A stretch of 51,317 bases of DNA from an uncultured Verrucomicrobiota bacterium (GCA_903898675.1 CAIUGM010000017.1:1-51317), one strand, 5' to 3'; numbered from the stretch's first letter, positions 1-8,824 are shown. The notes: generated by a model not told the origin, from the sequence alone. Made by a program: numbers and translations.

Positions 1-16
1 ACCGTCGAGTAACGCC

Positions 17-1456
17 ATGCAAGTCTCACCCACGCGCGAGGAATTCCTGCGCCTGAGCCGGGAAGGCAATGTAATCCCGGTCCGGACCGACCTGCTGGCC
101 GACCTGGAGACCCCGGTCTCGGCCTACGCCAAGCTGCGCGGCCCCGGCCCGGCCTTTCTCCTCGAGTCGGTCGAGGGCGGGGAAAATGTTTCGCGCTACA
201 GCTTCATCGGCTGCAACCCGCGCAAGATCCTCCGCGCCCAGCCGGGCGGGCCCGATCCGTTGGAAACCCTGCAACAGGAACTGGCCCAGTACCGGCCGGT
301 CAGTGTGCCGGGCCTGCCGCCGTTCACCGGCGGGGCCGTCGGCTACCTCGGGTACGAGTACGTCAGCAGCTTTGAGAAGACCGTACCGCTGGCGGCGCGG
401 GATGAGCTCGGCGTGCCCATGATGTGGTTCATGCTGTGCGACTCGATCCTGGCCTTCGACCGCGCCCATCAGGTCATGCGGCTGATCGTGAATGCCCATG
501 TCGGCACGGACGCCGGCGGGGCCTACGACACAGCCTGCGCCGAATTGCGCCGCATGCAGGCGGCCCTCGCCCAGCCCACCCCGCTGGCGTCATCGGCCCT
601 CAGCGATACCGGACCGGTGGCCGTCCCGGCGGGTAACTTCACGCGCGCCGCCTTCGAGAAAATGGTCGATGACTCGAAGGAGTTCATCCGCGCCGGCGAT
701 ATTTTCCAGATCGTCCTGTCCCAGCGGTTCTCGCGGGAGTTCAGCCGGACGCCCCTCGACCTCTACCGCGCCCTGCGCACGGTCAATCCGTCGCCCTACA
801 TGTTTCTCCTGGAGGCTCCCGACTTTGCCCTGGTCGGCGCGTCACCCGAGGTGCACGTCCGGTTGACCGGCCGCAAGGTGGAGATCCGGCCGATCGCCGG
901 CACCCGGCCGCGCGGGAAGACCACCGCCGAGGACCTCGCCTTGGAAAAGGAACTCCTGGCGGACGAAAAGGAACGCGCCGAGCATCTCATGCTGGTGGAC
1001 CTGGCCCGCAACGACATCGGGCGTGTCTGCGCCTACGGTTCCGTCAAGGTGCCGGAGTTCATGATCATCGAGCGGTACTCCCATGTGATGCACATTGTGT
1101 CACAGGTAGAGGGACAACTTGCGCCAGAACGTTCCGCTTTTGACCTCATGCGTGCCACCTTTCCCGCCGGCACAGTCAGCGGGACGCCAAAAATCCGCGC
1201 CATGCAGCTCATTGCGGAAAAAGAAGGCACCCAGCGTGGAAGTTACGCCGGGGCCCTCGGATATTTCAGCTACGACGGCAATCTGGATTCCTGCATAACT
1301 CTAAGGACCGCATTGATTAAAGATGGCCAGGTCCATATCCAAGCCGGGGCTGGTGTAGTGGCCGACTCAGTTCCGGAAGCCGAGTACCAAGAGACGATTA
1401 ACAAGGCTTCAGCCCTGTTTAAGGCCATTAGTCTGGCCGATAAGCTCTCCGGTTAG
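17..1456 (+). CDS. trpE: Anthranilate synthase component I
   Basis: This 479-aa protein is the chorismate-binding subunit that makes anthranilate, the first step of tryptophan synthesis. It has the N-terminal regulatory domain (about residues 20-165), including the LLES motif at 48-51 that binds feedback tryptophan in known TrpE proteins, and then the catalytic chorismate-binding domain (about 205-465). Visible catalytic motifs are PIAGTRPRG, DLARNDIGRV, GTVSGTPKIRAMQ and the late GALGYFSYDG. The ATG lies only 16 bases into the window, so its promoter is not seen. No trpG follows; the next gene is a sigma factor, so the glutaminase subunit must be encoded elsewhere. The last ~370 bases use visibly less GC-rich codons than the first 1,100. 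The related enzyme PabB is less likely because of the length and the LLES motif. Confidence 0.95.
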   Translation: MQVSPTREEFLRLSREGNVIPVRTDLLADLETPVSAYAKLRGPGPAFLLESVEGGENVSRYSFIGCNPRKILRAQPGGPDPLETLQQELAQYRPVSVPGLPPFTGGAVGYLGYEYVSSFEKTVPLAARDELGVPMMWFMLCDSILAFDRAHQVMRLIVNAHVGTDAGGAYDTACAELRRMQAALAQPTPLASSALSDTGPVAVPAGNFTRAAFEKMVDDSKEFIRAGDIFQIVLSQRFSREFSRTPLDLYRALRTVNPSPYMFLLEAPDFALVGASPEVHVRLTGRKVEIRPIAGTRPRGKTTAEDLALEKELLADEKERAEHLMLVDLARNDIGRVCAYGSVKVPEFMIIERYSHVMHIVSQVEGQLAPERSAFDLMRATFPAGTVSGTPKIRAMQLIAEKEGTQRGSYAGALGYFSYDGNLDSCITLRTALIKDGQVHIQAGAGVVADSVPEAEYQETINKASALFKAISLADKLSG

Positions 1457-1584
1457 GCGTCCGGGCGGCACAGAGCCGCGTAATAGTGGTCGTAACACTG
1501 TAGCTGGGAATTTCGTCACACTCTTCAGCATCTAATATGCAAAGAGGATGAGTAATCCCAGTCAGTTAACCACCGTTTACTATC

Positions 1585-2673
1585 ATGCCCAATCGCAAAA
1601 AGACTCTCCGCTCTACGCCGGTAGCAGTTACGATGCCTGCGGATCGTGCCTTGGCTCCCGTCAGTATCCCGTCCACCGAGGAAGGCCTCGGCCTGCGCCC
1701 GGAAATCAAAGTCGCCGCCGCCGCTCCATCCCAGTTTGACCAAGCCTCGCCAGTCGACCGCCGCGACGAGCGTTCCAACCTCCAGCTTTATCTCAACGAG
1801 ATCCGCCTGACTCCCCTGCTGACCATCGCGGAGGAGATCAAGCTCGCCGCCCGGATCAAGAAGGGCGACAAGGCCGCGCGTGACCACATGATCAAGGCCA
1901 ACCTGCGCCTCGTGGTCAAAATCGCCTACGACTACAACCAGATGGGCCTCCCGCTCATGGACCTCATCAGCGAGGGCAACCTCGGCCTCATCAAGGCCGT
2001 CGAGCGCTTCGACCCCGCCAAGGGCGGCAAGCTCTCCACTTACGCCGCCTGGTGGATCAAGCAGTCGATGAAACGGGCCCTCGCCAACCAGTCGAAGACC
2101 ATCCGCCTGCCCGTTCACCTCGTGGACAAGATCTCCCGCATGCGGAAGATGATCGCCAAGCTCACCGACGAACTCGGCCGCGAGCCCGAAAACGAGGAGA
2201 TCGCCGCGGAGCTCCAGATCCCGACCGCCAAGGTCGCGCTGCTCAAGACCGTGAGCGTGCGTCCCGCCTCGCTCGACGCCCCCGTCGGCGAGGACAGCGA
2301 CTCGGCCACGCTGGGCGACCTCGTGGGTGACGAAAGCGCCCTCAGCCCGTACGAAGGACTCGGGGACAAGAATCTTCGCGAGGATCTCAGCGCCATGGTC
2401 AACTCCCTGGACCCCCGCGAAGCCAGCATCATCAAGCTGCGCTTCGGCCTCGAGGGCCAGAAGGAGCTGACGCTCGAGGAAGTCGGCAAGAAATTCAAGG
2501 TCACCCGCGAGCGCATTCGCCAGCTGGAGTACCTGGCCCTCGGCAAGATCCGCCGCCAGATGCAGAGCCATAACAAGATCCGCACCGCGGACGAAGTCGA
2601 ACAGGAGACCCTCGCGGAGCACCGCGCGGAGGTCATCCGCGACTTCATCGCGAAGCAACCGGTCTCGGCCTGA
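1585..2673 (+). CDS. RNA polymerase sigma factor, sigma-70 family (group 2, RpoS/RpoD-like)
   Basis: This 362-aa sigma factor directs core RNA polymerase to promoters. Residues 1-55 are a poorly conserved lead. Region 1.2 follows (LQLYLNEIRLTPLLT), then region 2 with ANLRLVVKIAYDYNQMG and the -10-reading segment LSTYAAWWIKQSMKRA, region 3, and region 4 with the -35-reading helix [17 protein letters not shown]. It lacks the long region 1.1 and the non-conserved insert of the main sigma factor encoded at 33395-35353. It is therefore best read as an alternative group 2 factor used in stress or stationary phase; that role is inferred. A good intrinsic terminator follows the stop codon. The ATG at 1585 is the first in frame; the 128 bases before it hold no clear promoter, though TAATAT at 1533-1538 could be a -10 box. 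Confidence 0.92.
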   Translation: MPNRKKTLRSTPVAVTMPADRALAPVSIPSTEEGLGLRPEIKVAAAAPSQFDQASPVDRRDERSNLQLYLNEIRLTPLLTIAEEIKLAARIKKGDKAARDHMIKANLRLVVKIAYDYNQMGLPLMDLISEGNLGLIKAVERFDPAKGGKLSTYAAWWIKQSMKRALANQSKTIRLPVHLVDKISRMRKMIAKLTDELGREPENEEIAAELQIPTAKVALLKTVSVRPASLDAPVGEDSDSATLGDLVGDESALSPYEGLGDKNLREDLSAMVNSLDPREASIIKLRFGLEGQKELTLEEVGKKFKVTRERIRQLEYLALGKIRRQMQSHNKIRTADEVEQETLAEHRAEVIRDFIAKQPVSA

Positions 2674-2696
2674 AGCCCTGATCAGTCCCACCAGTC

Positions 2697-2727
2697 AAAG
2701 GCGCCCGTCCAAGGGCGCCCTTTTTTT
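2697..2727 (+). terminator. Intrinsic terminator after the group-2 sigma factor gene
   Basis: GGCGCCC (2700-2706) pairs with GGGCGCC (2713-2719) across a 6-base loop, and a run of seven T follows. It lies 24 bases after the sigma factor stop codon and before the oppositely oriented acetyltransferase gene. Confidence 0.85.
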
Positions 2728-2745
2728 GGCCCAGACTGCGACACT

Positions 2746-3210
2746 TCAAACCAGCGCCTTCTCCATCACGGCGTTGGGCAAACCCACCCCGCGAACCTGC
2801 ACGGTTTGATGCCGCAGCAGACGAAAGCCCTGGCGCAGGAAGAACGGCTGGGCCGTGACACTGGCCTGGGTGTGAACCCGGGCCAGGCCCTTCGCCCTGA
2901 GGGCAGACTCTGCGGCCGCGTACAGGCCCGTGGCCACGCCCTGCCGCTGGCGGGCCTGGTGCACATAGAGAAAATCAAGATAGCCCGAGTCCTCCCAAGA
3001 ACAGAACCCGACAATTTCCCCGGCCAGTTCGGCCACCACGGTTTCCTCTCCCGCCAGCTTGGTGCGCCAGCGCTCAAGATCCGGGGTGTCCGGCGCCCAC
3101 GCCGCAACCTGGGCCGGGGTGTAGTCGCCGAGATTAACGGTCCGGATGGTGTCACGGAACAGGCGCGCCAGGTGCGGCAGATCGTCCGGTTGGTAAGCGC
3201 GAAGATTCAT
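2746..3210 (-). CDS. GNAT-family N-acetyltransferase
   Basis: A 154-aa acetyltransferase of the GNAT fold, which moves an acetyl group from acetyl-CoA to an amine; the substrate cannot be told. It starts MNLRAYQPDDLPHLARLF, typical of the first strand and helix. VVAELAGEIVGFCSW is the central beta hairpin, DFLYVHQARQRQGVATGLY is motif A with the acetyl-CoA-binding RQGVAT loop, and ASVTAQPFFLRQGFRLL is motif B. The reading frame stays open far upstream inside rpsA, but the ATG at 3210 starts exactly at the conserved domain. It lies downstream of rpsA, separated by a terminator, so it probably has its own promoter or depends on readthrough. Confidence 0.88.
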   Translation of the reverse strand: MNLRAYQPDDLPHLARLFRDTIRTVNLGDYTPAQVAAWAPDTPDLERWRTKLAGEETVVAELAGEIVGFCSWEDSGYLDFLYVHQARQRQGVATGLYAAAESALRAKGLARVHTQASVTAQPFFLRQGFRLLRHQTVQVRGVGLPNAVMEKALV

Positions 3211-3225
3211 GGCGGCTCCTACCCA

Positions 3226-3260
3226 AAGAAAAAGGCGCCCCGCTTGCACGGGACGCCTTT
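3226..3260 (-). terminator. Intrinsic terminator of rpsA
   Basis: Read on the minus strand, AAAGGCG-T-CCCG pairs with CGGG-G-CGCCTTT around the loop TGCAAG and is followed by T residues. It begins 28 bases beyond the rpsA stop codon. Confidence 0.8.
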
Positions 3261-3287
3261 GAAGTGGGTTCGCCGGAGGGCGACGGT

Positions 3288-4961
3288 TTATTCCTTCTTG
3301 GAAGCCTCGTCGAAGATATCGCCGAGGTTCGTGAGGTCGGAGCCGCCGGTGTTCTTGGTGAACTGGTCGTAGGTCGCGGTTTCCTGGGCGAGCTGCTCGG
3401 CCGAGTAGTTCGCGGCCTTGATGCTCAGACCGATGCGGCGCTGCTCGCGGTCGATCTTGATCACGCGGGCCTGAACTTCCTGGCCGGGCTTGAGCACGTC
3501 CTTCACCTTGTCGATGCGGTCTTCCTGGATCTGGCTGATGTGCACGAGGCCATCGATGCCGTCCTTCAGTTCGATGAAGGCGCCGAAGGTGGTAACCTTC
3601 GAGATCACACCGGGGACGACGTCGCCGATGCGGAAGAAGCTGTCGATGTCCGTCCACGGATCCGTCGCGAGCTGCTTCATGCCGAGGCTGATGCGCTGCT
3701 GGTTCGGATCGACGTCGAGGACGATGGCGTCCACCTCGTCGCCCTTCTTGAGCATCTCGGACGGATGGTTGATCTTGCGGGTCCAGGACATGTCGGAGAC
3801 ATGCACCATGCCGTCGATGCCTTCCTCGAGTTCGACGAAGGCGCCGTAGGTGGTCATGTTGCGCACCTTGCCGCGGACGCGGGCGCCCACCGGGTAGTTG
3901 TGGCGGACCATGTCCCACGGGTTCGGCTCCAGCTGGCGGAGGCCGAGGGAGATCTTCTGCTCCTCGCGCTGGATGCCGAGGACGACCGCATCGAGTTCCT
4001 GGCCGACCTTCAGCAGTTCGGAAGGTTTGCTGATGCGCTTGGTCCAGGACATCTCGGTGATATGGACGAGACCCTCGACGCCGGGCTCGAGTTCGATGAA
4101 CGCGCCGTATGGCACGAGATTGACGACCTTGCCGTGGATCTTGGAGCCGACGGGGAACTTGTGGTCGATGTTGTCCCAGGGATTGTTCTTGGTCTGCTTG
4201 AGGCCGAGGGAAACGCGCTCTTTCTCGCGGTTGATGTCGATGATCATGACCTCGATTTCCTCGCCCTGCTTCAGCATCTCGGACGGGTGGCCGATGCGGC
4301 CCCAGCTCATGTCGGTGATGTGCAGCAGGCCGTCCATGCCGTCGAGGTCGATGAACGCACCGAAGTCGGTGATGTTCTTGACGACACCCTTGCGGATCTG
4401 GCCGGGTTGCAGCTTCTCGAGCAGGTCGCGGCGCTTGTTGATGCGCTGTTCCTCGATCAGCTCGCGGCGGGAGAGAACGATGTTCTGGCGCTCGTGGTTG
4501 ATCTTGAGAACCTTGAAGTCGTAGGTCTGGCCGACGTACTGGTCGAGGTTCTTCGGGGGCTGGATGTCGATGTGCGAGGCGGGCAGGAAGGAATCGACGC
4601 CGATCGAGACGATCAGGCCGCCCTTGACCTTGGCCTTGACGCGGCCGGCCACGACGGCGCCTTCCTGGCACTTCTGGAGAATGTTTTCCCAGTTCTTTTT
4701 CTGTTGGGCCTGCTCGTAGGAAAGGATGGGGTTGCCCTCCTTGTCCTCAAGCTTCTCGAGGATGACCTCGATGGCGGAGCCAATCTGCAATTCGCCGAGG
4801 TCGGCGAATTCGTTGGCGGAGATGACGCCTTCAGCTTTGCCGCCGATATCGACGACTACTTCGTTGGCGCGGATTTCAGTGATGACGCCCGAGACAATTG
4901 ATCCTTCCTTCAGCTTGTCGAAGGAGCTCTGGGCGAGCAGGTCTTGCATTAACGAACTCAT
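3288..4961 (-). CDS. rpsA: 30S ribosomal protein S1
   Basis: This 557-aa protein, the same length as the E. coli protein, binds mRNA on the small ribosomal subunit and helps initiation on structured or weak-leader messages. Six S1 (OB-fold) repeats can be followed from about residue 20. The last four are the most regular, each with a GAFIEL-type core and a GLVHISQ/MSW-type strand followed by a KVGQE/KPGQEV strand. The C-terminus ends in an acidic/polar tail. Several genes in this window lack a visible Shine-Dalgarno sequence, which fits reliance on S1 (inference). The ~195 bases between its ATG and the next gene upstream form a long leader containing the palindrome GGATCCGCAAGGATCC (minus strand); I could not identify a promoter with confidence. 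Confidence 0.97.
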   Translation of the reverse strand: MSSLMQDLLAQSSFDKLKEGSIVSGVITEIRANEVVVDIGGKAEGVISANEFADLGELQIGSAIEVILEKLEDKEGNPILSYEQAQQKKNWENILQKCQEGAVVAGRVKAKVKGGLIVSIGVDSFLPASHIDIQPPKNLDQYVGQTYDFKVLKINHERQNIVLSRRELIEEQRINKRRDLLEKLQPGQIRKGVVKNITDFGAFIDLDGMDGLLHITDMSWGRIGHPSEMLKQGEEIEVMIIDINREKERVSLGLKQTKNNPWDNIDHKFPVGSKIHGKVVNLVPYGAFIELEPGVEGLVHITEMSWTKRISKPSELLKVGQELDAVVLGIQREEQKISLGLRQLEPNPWDMVRHNYPVGARVRGKVRNMTTYGAFVELEEGIDGMVHVSDMSWTRKINHPSEMLKKGDEVDAIVLDVDPNQQRISLGMKQLATDPWTDIDSFFRIGDVVPGVISKVTTFGAFIELKDGIDGLVHISQIQEDRIDKVKDVLKPGQEVQARVIKIDREQRRIGLSIKAANYSAEQLAQETATYDQFTKNTGGSDLTNLGDIFDEASKKE

Positions 4962-5156
4962 GATGACTGTGGTCGGAATGACGGGCGTTTACTCCACGGC
5001 GCACGGCTTCCGGCTTGGATCCTTGCGGATCCGTTGGTTGAGGGTTGGACTGTCGAACAAGCCGGCGGGAGTGTCGCGGCAACACCGGCTTGACTGAAGA
5101 ACACCGCGAAAGGGGTCGAAAGTCCCTGATCAAGCCCCACCCGGCAAGCGAAATAA

Positions 5157-5624
5157 TCAGGGTTTTGCTTCCGCCTTCAGCGTCCCATTTTCCAACATTA
5201 CCTGCTGCAAAGCAGAGTAATACATCTCATACAAACTATGCTCCCGCTGGGCCTGTTTGCTGACCCCGCCCGGGAAGCTGCCCTCGGTGTCTTCCGAAAC
5301 CAGCAGGTCCACCTCGGTTTCCGCCGGACCGGATTCGGTGATGGTGATATCCAGAGCCGTCTGGCGGGTGTAGCTCACCGAGTCTCCGCCGCGAATCGGG
5401 GCGTAGGCTTCGATGTGCCCCTTGGACGAAGACGCCCGGCCCACGAGAAGACCGACGTTCTTCACCGCGACCTGGGCCGCCTCGAAAACGGCCCGGCGGT
5501 TCGCGGCGAACGTGCGCGTATGCGGCGGCACCGCTTCAAATCGGTTTTCGATCCGCGATGACACCGAGTCACAGCCACCCAGAAGGGCGGCGGCGCAGAG
5601 ACAGGCAACGGCGAAGGTTTTCAT
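5157..5624 (-). CDS. Predicted lipoprotein of unknown function
   Basis: A 155-aa protein with a lipoprotein signal peptide: MKTFAVACLCAAALLGGC has a hydrophobic core and a lipobox LLGGC, with Cys18 as the predicted lipidated residue. The mature part (about 137 aa) shows alternating polar and hydrophobic strands (ALDITITESGPAETEVDLLV) and a helical C-terminus; I recognise no named family. It starts 18 bases after the aguA stop on the same strand, so it probably belongs to the aguB-aguA transcript. Whether it has anything to do with putrescine is unknown. Confidence 0.75.
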   Translation of the reverse strand: MKTFAVACLCAAALLGGCDSVSSRIENRFEAVPPHTRTFAANRRAVFEAAQVAVKNVGLLVGRASSSKGHIEAYAPIRGGDSVSYTRQTALDITITESGPAETEVDLLVSEDTEGSFPGGVSKQAQREHSLYEMYYSALQQVMLENGTLKAEAKP

Positions 5625-5642
5625 GGTACGAAATGGGACCGG

Positions 5643-6686
5643 TCAGGCCGGCTGTTGTTGCGAGAGACAGTGCAAGGTGCCGAGCCCCCAGATGAGTTGG
5701 TAGCAATCGATCGGTATGATCTCCCGGCCCGGGAAGCAACCGCCAAGGATCGCGCAGACCTCGGCATCGCGCTTCCTTTGACGGAACTGCGGCACCAGCA
5801 CCGCCCCGTTGATTATCAGGAAATTTGCGTAGCTGGCCGGCACCTGCTGGCCCCGAAACCCAAAGGGCTTGGGCATGGGCAGCGTGACGATGTCGAATTT
5901 CTTCCCGGCCGGCGTGCGAAACCCCTTCAACCGCTCGAGATTCTCCGCGAGTAATTTATGATTCGGATCGCGCTTGTTCGGCTCGATCGCGGTCACGAAG
6001 CCGTCCGGCTTGAAGAAACGGGTGATGTCGTCGATGTGCCCGTCGGTATCATCGCCCACGATACCCTCCCCCACCCACAATATCGTGGTCACGCCCAGAT
6101 AGTCCTTCAGGTTCTGCTCGATCTGCGCACGGGTGAGGTCCGGGTTGCGGTTCTTGTTGAGCAGGCATTGCTCGCTCGTGAGGAGCAGCCCGCGTCCGTT
6201 GACGTCGATCGATCCACCCTCGAGCACCATGTCTTGCTCGAATCGGCGCAGCTTTAGTTTCCGCGCGATGCTGGGCGGGATCTTGTTGTCGAGATCGTAG
6301 GGCGGATACTTGCCGCCCCAGGCGTTGTGGACCCAGTCAGTTACCGCGACTTCACCCGTCGCGGCCTGCTTGACGAAAATCGGCCCATGGTCGCGGCACC
6401 AGGCGTCGTTGGTGGGATGATTGTAGAACGTGACGCGCGTCAGGTCGGCCCCGGCTTGGACACAGAGGCGCTTCGCCCGGACCTGCAGCGGGGCGGCGCA
6501 ATTGATGCGCACCGCCTCAAAGCGGCTGATCTGCGCCACGATGCCGGCGAAAACCCGCGGGATCGGGCGGAACTGTCCGGGCCACGTGGCCAGGTTGTGC
6601 GGCCACGAGAGCCAGACCGCGGATTGCGGTTCCCACTCGGCCGGCATGCGGAATCCGAGCGCCGCGGGCGTCTTCGTTGCAGCCAT
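5643..6686 (-). CDS. aguA: Agmatine deiminase
   Basis: A 347-aa enzyme of the peptidyl-arginine-deiminase-like family that converts agmatine to N-carbamoylputrescine and ammonia. The family's active-site blocks are present: NDAWCRDHGP, VLEGGSIDVNG, GDDTDGHIDD and the C-terminal GLGTLHCLSQQ, whose Cys340 is the expected nucleophile. It starts 3 bases after the aguB stop, so the two genes are almost certainly co-transcribed and supply the two steps from agmatine to putrescine. The ATG at 6686 gives a normal N-terminus (GFRMPAEWEPQSAVWLSWP). Confidence 0.95.
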   Translation of the reverse strand: MAATKTPAALGFRMPAEWEPQSAVWLSWPHNLATWPGQFRPIPRVFAGIVAQISRFEAVRINCAAPLQVRAKRLCVQAGADLTRVTFYNHPTNDAWCRDHGPIFVKQAATGEVAVTDWVHNAWGGKYPPYDLDNKIPPSIARKLKLRRFEQDMVLEGGSIDVNGRGLLLTSEQCLLNKNRNPDLTRAQIEQNLKDYLGVTTILWVGEGIVGDDTDGHIDDITRFFKPDGFVTAIEPNKRDPNHKLLAENLERLKGFRTPAGKKFDIVTLPMPKPFGFRGQQVPASYANFLIINGAVLVPQFRQRKRDAEVCAILGGCFPGREIIPIDCYQLIWGLGTLHCLSQQQPA

Positions 6687-6689
6687 GAC

Positions 6690-7565
6690 TCAGTCGATAA
6701 ACCGCTTCGTCATGTCGCCGTATGCATCGATCCGCCGGTCGCGCAGGAACGGCCAGTGCGTGCGCGTGACATCCACCTTGTCGAGATCGACCGGCACCAG
6801 GAGGATTTCCTCCCGGTCCACGCTGGCCTTCGCCAGGATCTGGCCGCTGGTTCCCGCCACAAAGCTCTGGCCCCAGAATTCGATGCCGTCGCCGCCGACC
6901 GGCTGCTCCGTCCCGATCCGGTTGATGGCCGCGACATAGCAGCCGTTCGCCACGGCATGGCCGCGGTGGCTGATTTCCCAAGCCCCGTGCTGGTTCGGGC
7001 CGTATTCTTTTTTCTCCTTCGGGTGCCAGCCGATGGCCGTGGGATAGAATAGAATCTCGGCGCCCTGGAGCGCGGTGAGCCGCGCGCCTTCGGGATACCA
7101 CTGGTCCCAGCAGATCAGCACCCCGATCTTGCCGTACTTGGTCTGCCAGGCGCGGAAGCCCGTGTCGCCGGGCGTGAAATAGAATTTCTCGTAGAACAGC
7201 GGATCGTCCGGGATGTGCATCTTCCGGTAGATGCCGAGCAGCTTGCCGTCGGCGTCGATGATCACGGCCGTGTTGTGGTAGAGCCCCGACGAGCGCTTCT
7301 CAAAGAGCGAGGCGACGATCACCACCTTGTGCTTCTTGGCTAGTTTCTGGAAGGCGGCGGTGCTGGGACCCGGGATGGGTTCGGCCAGCTTGAAGTTCTC
7401 GTGGTCCTCGCTCTGGCAGAAATACTGCGAGCGGAAGAGTTCCTGCGTGCAGATAATCTTGGCGCCCTGCTTCGCGGCTTTTTCGACCAGTGAGAGGGTT
7501 TTCTTCAAATTCTCCGCCGGACTGGCGGTGCAGGCATGTTGTAAAAGTCCGAGGGTGACTTTCAT
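6690..7565 (-). CDS. aguB: N-carbamoylputrescine amidase
   Basis: A 291-aa nitrilase-superfamily amidase that hydrolyses N-carbamoylputrescine to putrescine, CO2 and ammonia. The catalytic triad is visible: Glu42 (CTQELF), Lys115 (YRKMHIPDDP) and Cys152 (GVLICWDQWYPE). The closing part NQHGAWEISHRGHAVANGCY is typical of AguB. The reading frame is open farther upstream, but the ATG at 7565 starts the conserved first strand (MKVTLGLLQHA). It is the first gene of the aguB-aguA-lipoprotein set and is divergent from the response regulator; the shared 179-base gap holds an inverted repeat and one promoter-like pair. Confidence 0.95.
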   Translation of the reverse strand: MKVTLGLLQHACTASPAENLKKTLSLVEKAAKQGAKIICTQELFRSQYFCQSEDHENFKLAEPIPGPSTAAFQKLAKKHKVVIVASLFEKRSSGLYHNTAVIIDADGKLLGIYRKMHIPDDPLFYEKFYFTPGDTGFRAWQTKYGKIGVLICWDQWYPEGARLTALQGAEILFYPTAIGWHPKEKKEYGPNQHGAWEISHRGHAVANGCYVAAINRIGTEQPVGGDGIEFWGQSFVAGTSGQILAKASVDREEILLVPVDLDKVDVTRTHWPFLRDRRIDAYGDMTKRFID

Positions 7566-7598
7566 GGGTGAAATCGGGTGCGGGTTGGGTGCGGATGA

Positions 7599-7614
7599 CT
7601 TACGATACCGTAAG
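7599..7614. promoter_or_regulatory. Inverted repeat in the aguB / response-regulator divergent gap
   Basis: CTTACG and CGTAAG form a perfect 6-base inverted repeat with a 4-base spacer, 33 bases upstream of the aguB ATG. Its place in a divergent intergenic region makes it a candidate operator, possibly for the neighbouring regulator, but only one copy is present and nothing else supports binding. Confidence 0.3.
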
Positions 7615-7687
7615 CGAACGGCTCGATTACGCGAATGACAAGAAATCTCTGGCCTCCCGGCGGCGTAGAACTCTTGCGAACAAGGCT

Positions 7688-7715
7688 TTGACAAACCCCT
7701 CCTTAATTGTAAAAG
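7688..7715 (+). promoter_or_regulatory. Predicted sigma-70 promoter of the response regulator gene
   Basis: A perfect -35 hexamer TTGACA (7688-7693) is followed after 16 bases by TAAAAG (7710-7715), a 4/6 match to TATAAT, ending 29 bases before the ATG at 7745. This promoter supports the 7745 start over the upstream in-frame extension. Confidence 0.5.
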
Positions 7716-7744
7716 ACTGGGACGGTTCAACCAATCCATCTCCT

Positions 7745-8485
7745 ATGTGTGCAGAACCTCGCCCTCTGATTGTTGCCGTCGAAGACGAAGCGGAGCTACT
7801 CAACATCATCAAGGAGCAGCTGGAAAACGCCGGCATGAACGTCCAGGGCTACAATCGTTGCGCTCCCGCCCTGCGTTTCCTCCAGCACAATTTTGCGAAC
7901 CTGCTCCTGCTGGACCTCACCCTGCCCGATTCCAGCGGCTTTGATCTGCTCAAGGAGCTCAAGCAGCAGGACATCAATGTTCCGACGATTTTCCTGACGG
8001 GCAACAGCCTGGAACAGGACAAGATCAAGGGACTCAACATGGGCGGTGACGACTACATCACCAAGCCGTTCAGCTACCTTGAACTGGTGGCCCGGATCAA
8101 CGCCGTGCTGCGGCGCGCCGAGGCCAAGGCCGATTTCAACGTCACGAAGAATGTCCGCACCATCGACGGCCCGTTTGAGTTTCTCGGCGCGCAGGTTCAT
8201 CCCGAACGCCTCGAGATCGAATTCCCGAATCACACCACCCACAAGATCGGCCGCAAGGAGCTGGGCATCCTGGCCTACCTGAACACCCATGTGGGCGTCG
8301 TGATCACCCGCAAGGAGCTCATTCATTCCGTCTGGGGCATTCACGCCGACATCCGCAGCCGCTCACTTGACCAGTACATCGTCAAGGTCCGCGCCGCCTT
8401 CGAGAAAAACGGCCTGTCGCTGGACTGCTTCAAGACTGTCCACGGCATCGGGTACATCTTCGAGCCCGGCAAGCCGGTCGCCTGA
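7745..8485 (+). CDS. OmpR/PhoB-family response regulator
   Basis: A 246-aa DNA-binding response regulator. The receiver domain (about 8-122) has the acidic pair ED14-15, the phospho-acceptor Asp57 (LLLLDLTLPD), Thr85 and Lys107 (DDYITKPF). The C-terminal winged helix (about 150-240) reads ELGILAYLNTHVGVVITRKEL and ends in the wing SLDCFKTVHGIGYIFEP. The frame is open for 59 codons upstream, but these overlap the promoter and are not conserved-looking. No histidine kinase is adjacent, so this is an orphan regulator whose partner and targets are unknown. It is convergent with the small gene at 8513-8728. Confidence 0.92.
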   Translation: MCAEPRPLIVAVEDEAELLNIIKEQLENAGMNVQGYNRCAPALRFLQHNFANLLLLDLTLPDSSGFDLLKELKQQDINVPTIFLTGNSLEQDKIKGLNMGGDDYITKPFSYLELVARINAVLRRAEAKADFNVTKNVRTIDGPFEFLGAQVHPERLEIEFPNHTTHKIGRKELGILAYLNTHVGVVITRKELIHSVWGIHADIRSRSLDQYIVKVRAAFEKNGLSLDCFKTVHGIGYIFEPGKPVA

Positions 8486-8512
8486 TCCGCACGGGCCGAT
8501 GGCCCGCGGCCC

Positions 8513-8728
8513 TCAGGGCGTCAGGTCGCAGACCGCCAGCACACGCTCCAGCGCATCATCCAGCTGATCGCGCCGCTTGTAGCCGCCGATCATCTTCGCC
8601 TTACCCTCCTCCAGCCGGTTCAGGAGCGTGGTCAGGAGTTCGGTGTTGTACGCCTGCATCACGAGATCGATCGCCTTTTCCCGGCCGACCTTCTCGGTGA
8701 TTTTCTTCATCGTCGCTTTCTTATCCAT
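8513..8728 (-). CDS. Small helical protein of unknown function
   Basis: A 71-aa protein rich in Lys, Glu and Leu, predicted mostly alpha-helical (VGREKAIDLVMQAYNTEL, then LLNRLEEGKAKMIGG). No family was recognised. It has no signal peptide and no cysteine pair. A second start at Met7 is possible. It sits convergent to the response regulator and downstream of the exonuclease gene on the same strand (96-base gap). Confidence 0.6.
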   Translation of the reverse strand: MDKKATMKKITEKVGREKAIDLVMQAYNTELLTTLLNRLEEGKAKMIGGYKRRDQLDDALERVLAVCDLTP

Positions 8729-8824
8729 GGGGGGAACGTTTGACCGACACTCTGGGGTTCGCCCGGTCTTGGCAAGCCTGTCCTGACCGGGGGCGGAACG
8801 GCGCGGAATCCCGGCGGGCCGGAT

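Noticed and set aside
1479-1508. Possible decayed REP (GTAATAGTGGTCGTAACACTG) between trpE and the sigma gene
   Set aside because: It resembles the 35691 element loosely, but the stem is broken and the GTAG head is lost.
3264-4901. Long open frame (545 codons) on the plus strand opposite rpsA
   Set aside because: It is the antisense shadow of the GC-rich S1 gene; its protein is a Val/Asp/Leu-rich low-complexity product with no family signature.
8486-8512. GC-rich hairpin between the convergent response regulator and 71-aa genes
   Set aside because: Stems are only 4-5 bases with several alternatives and there is no T-run, so a terminator call is not justified.
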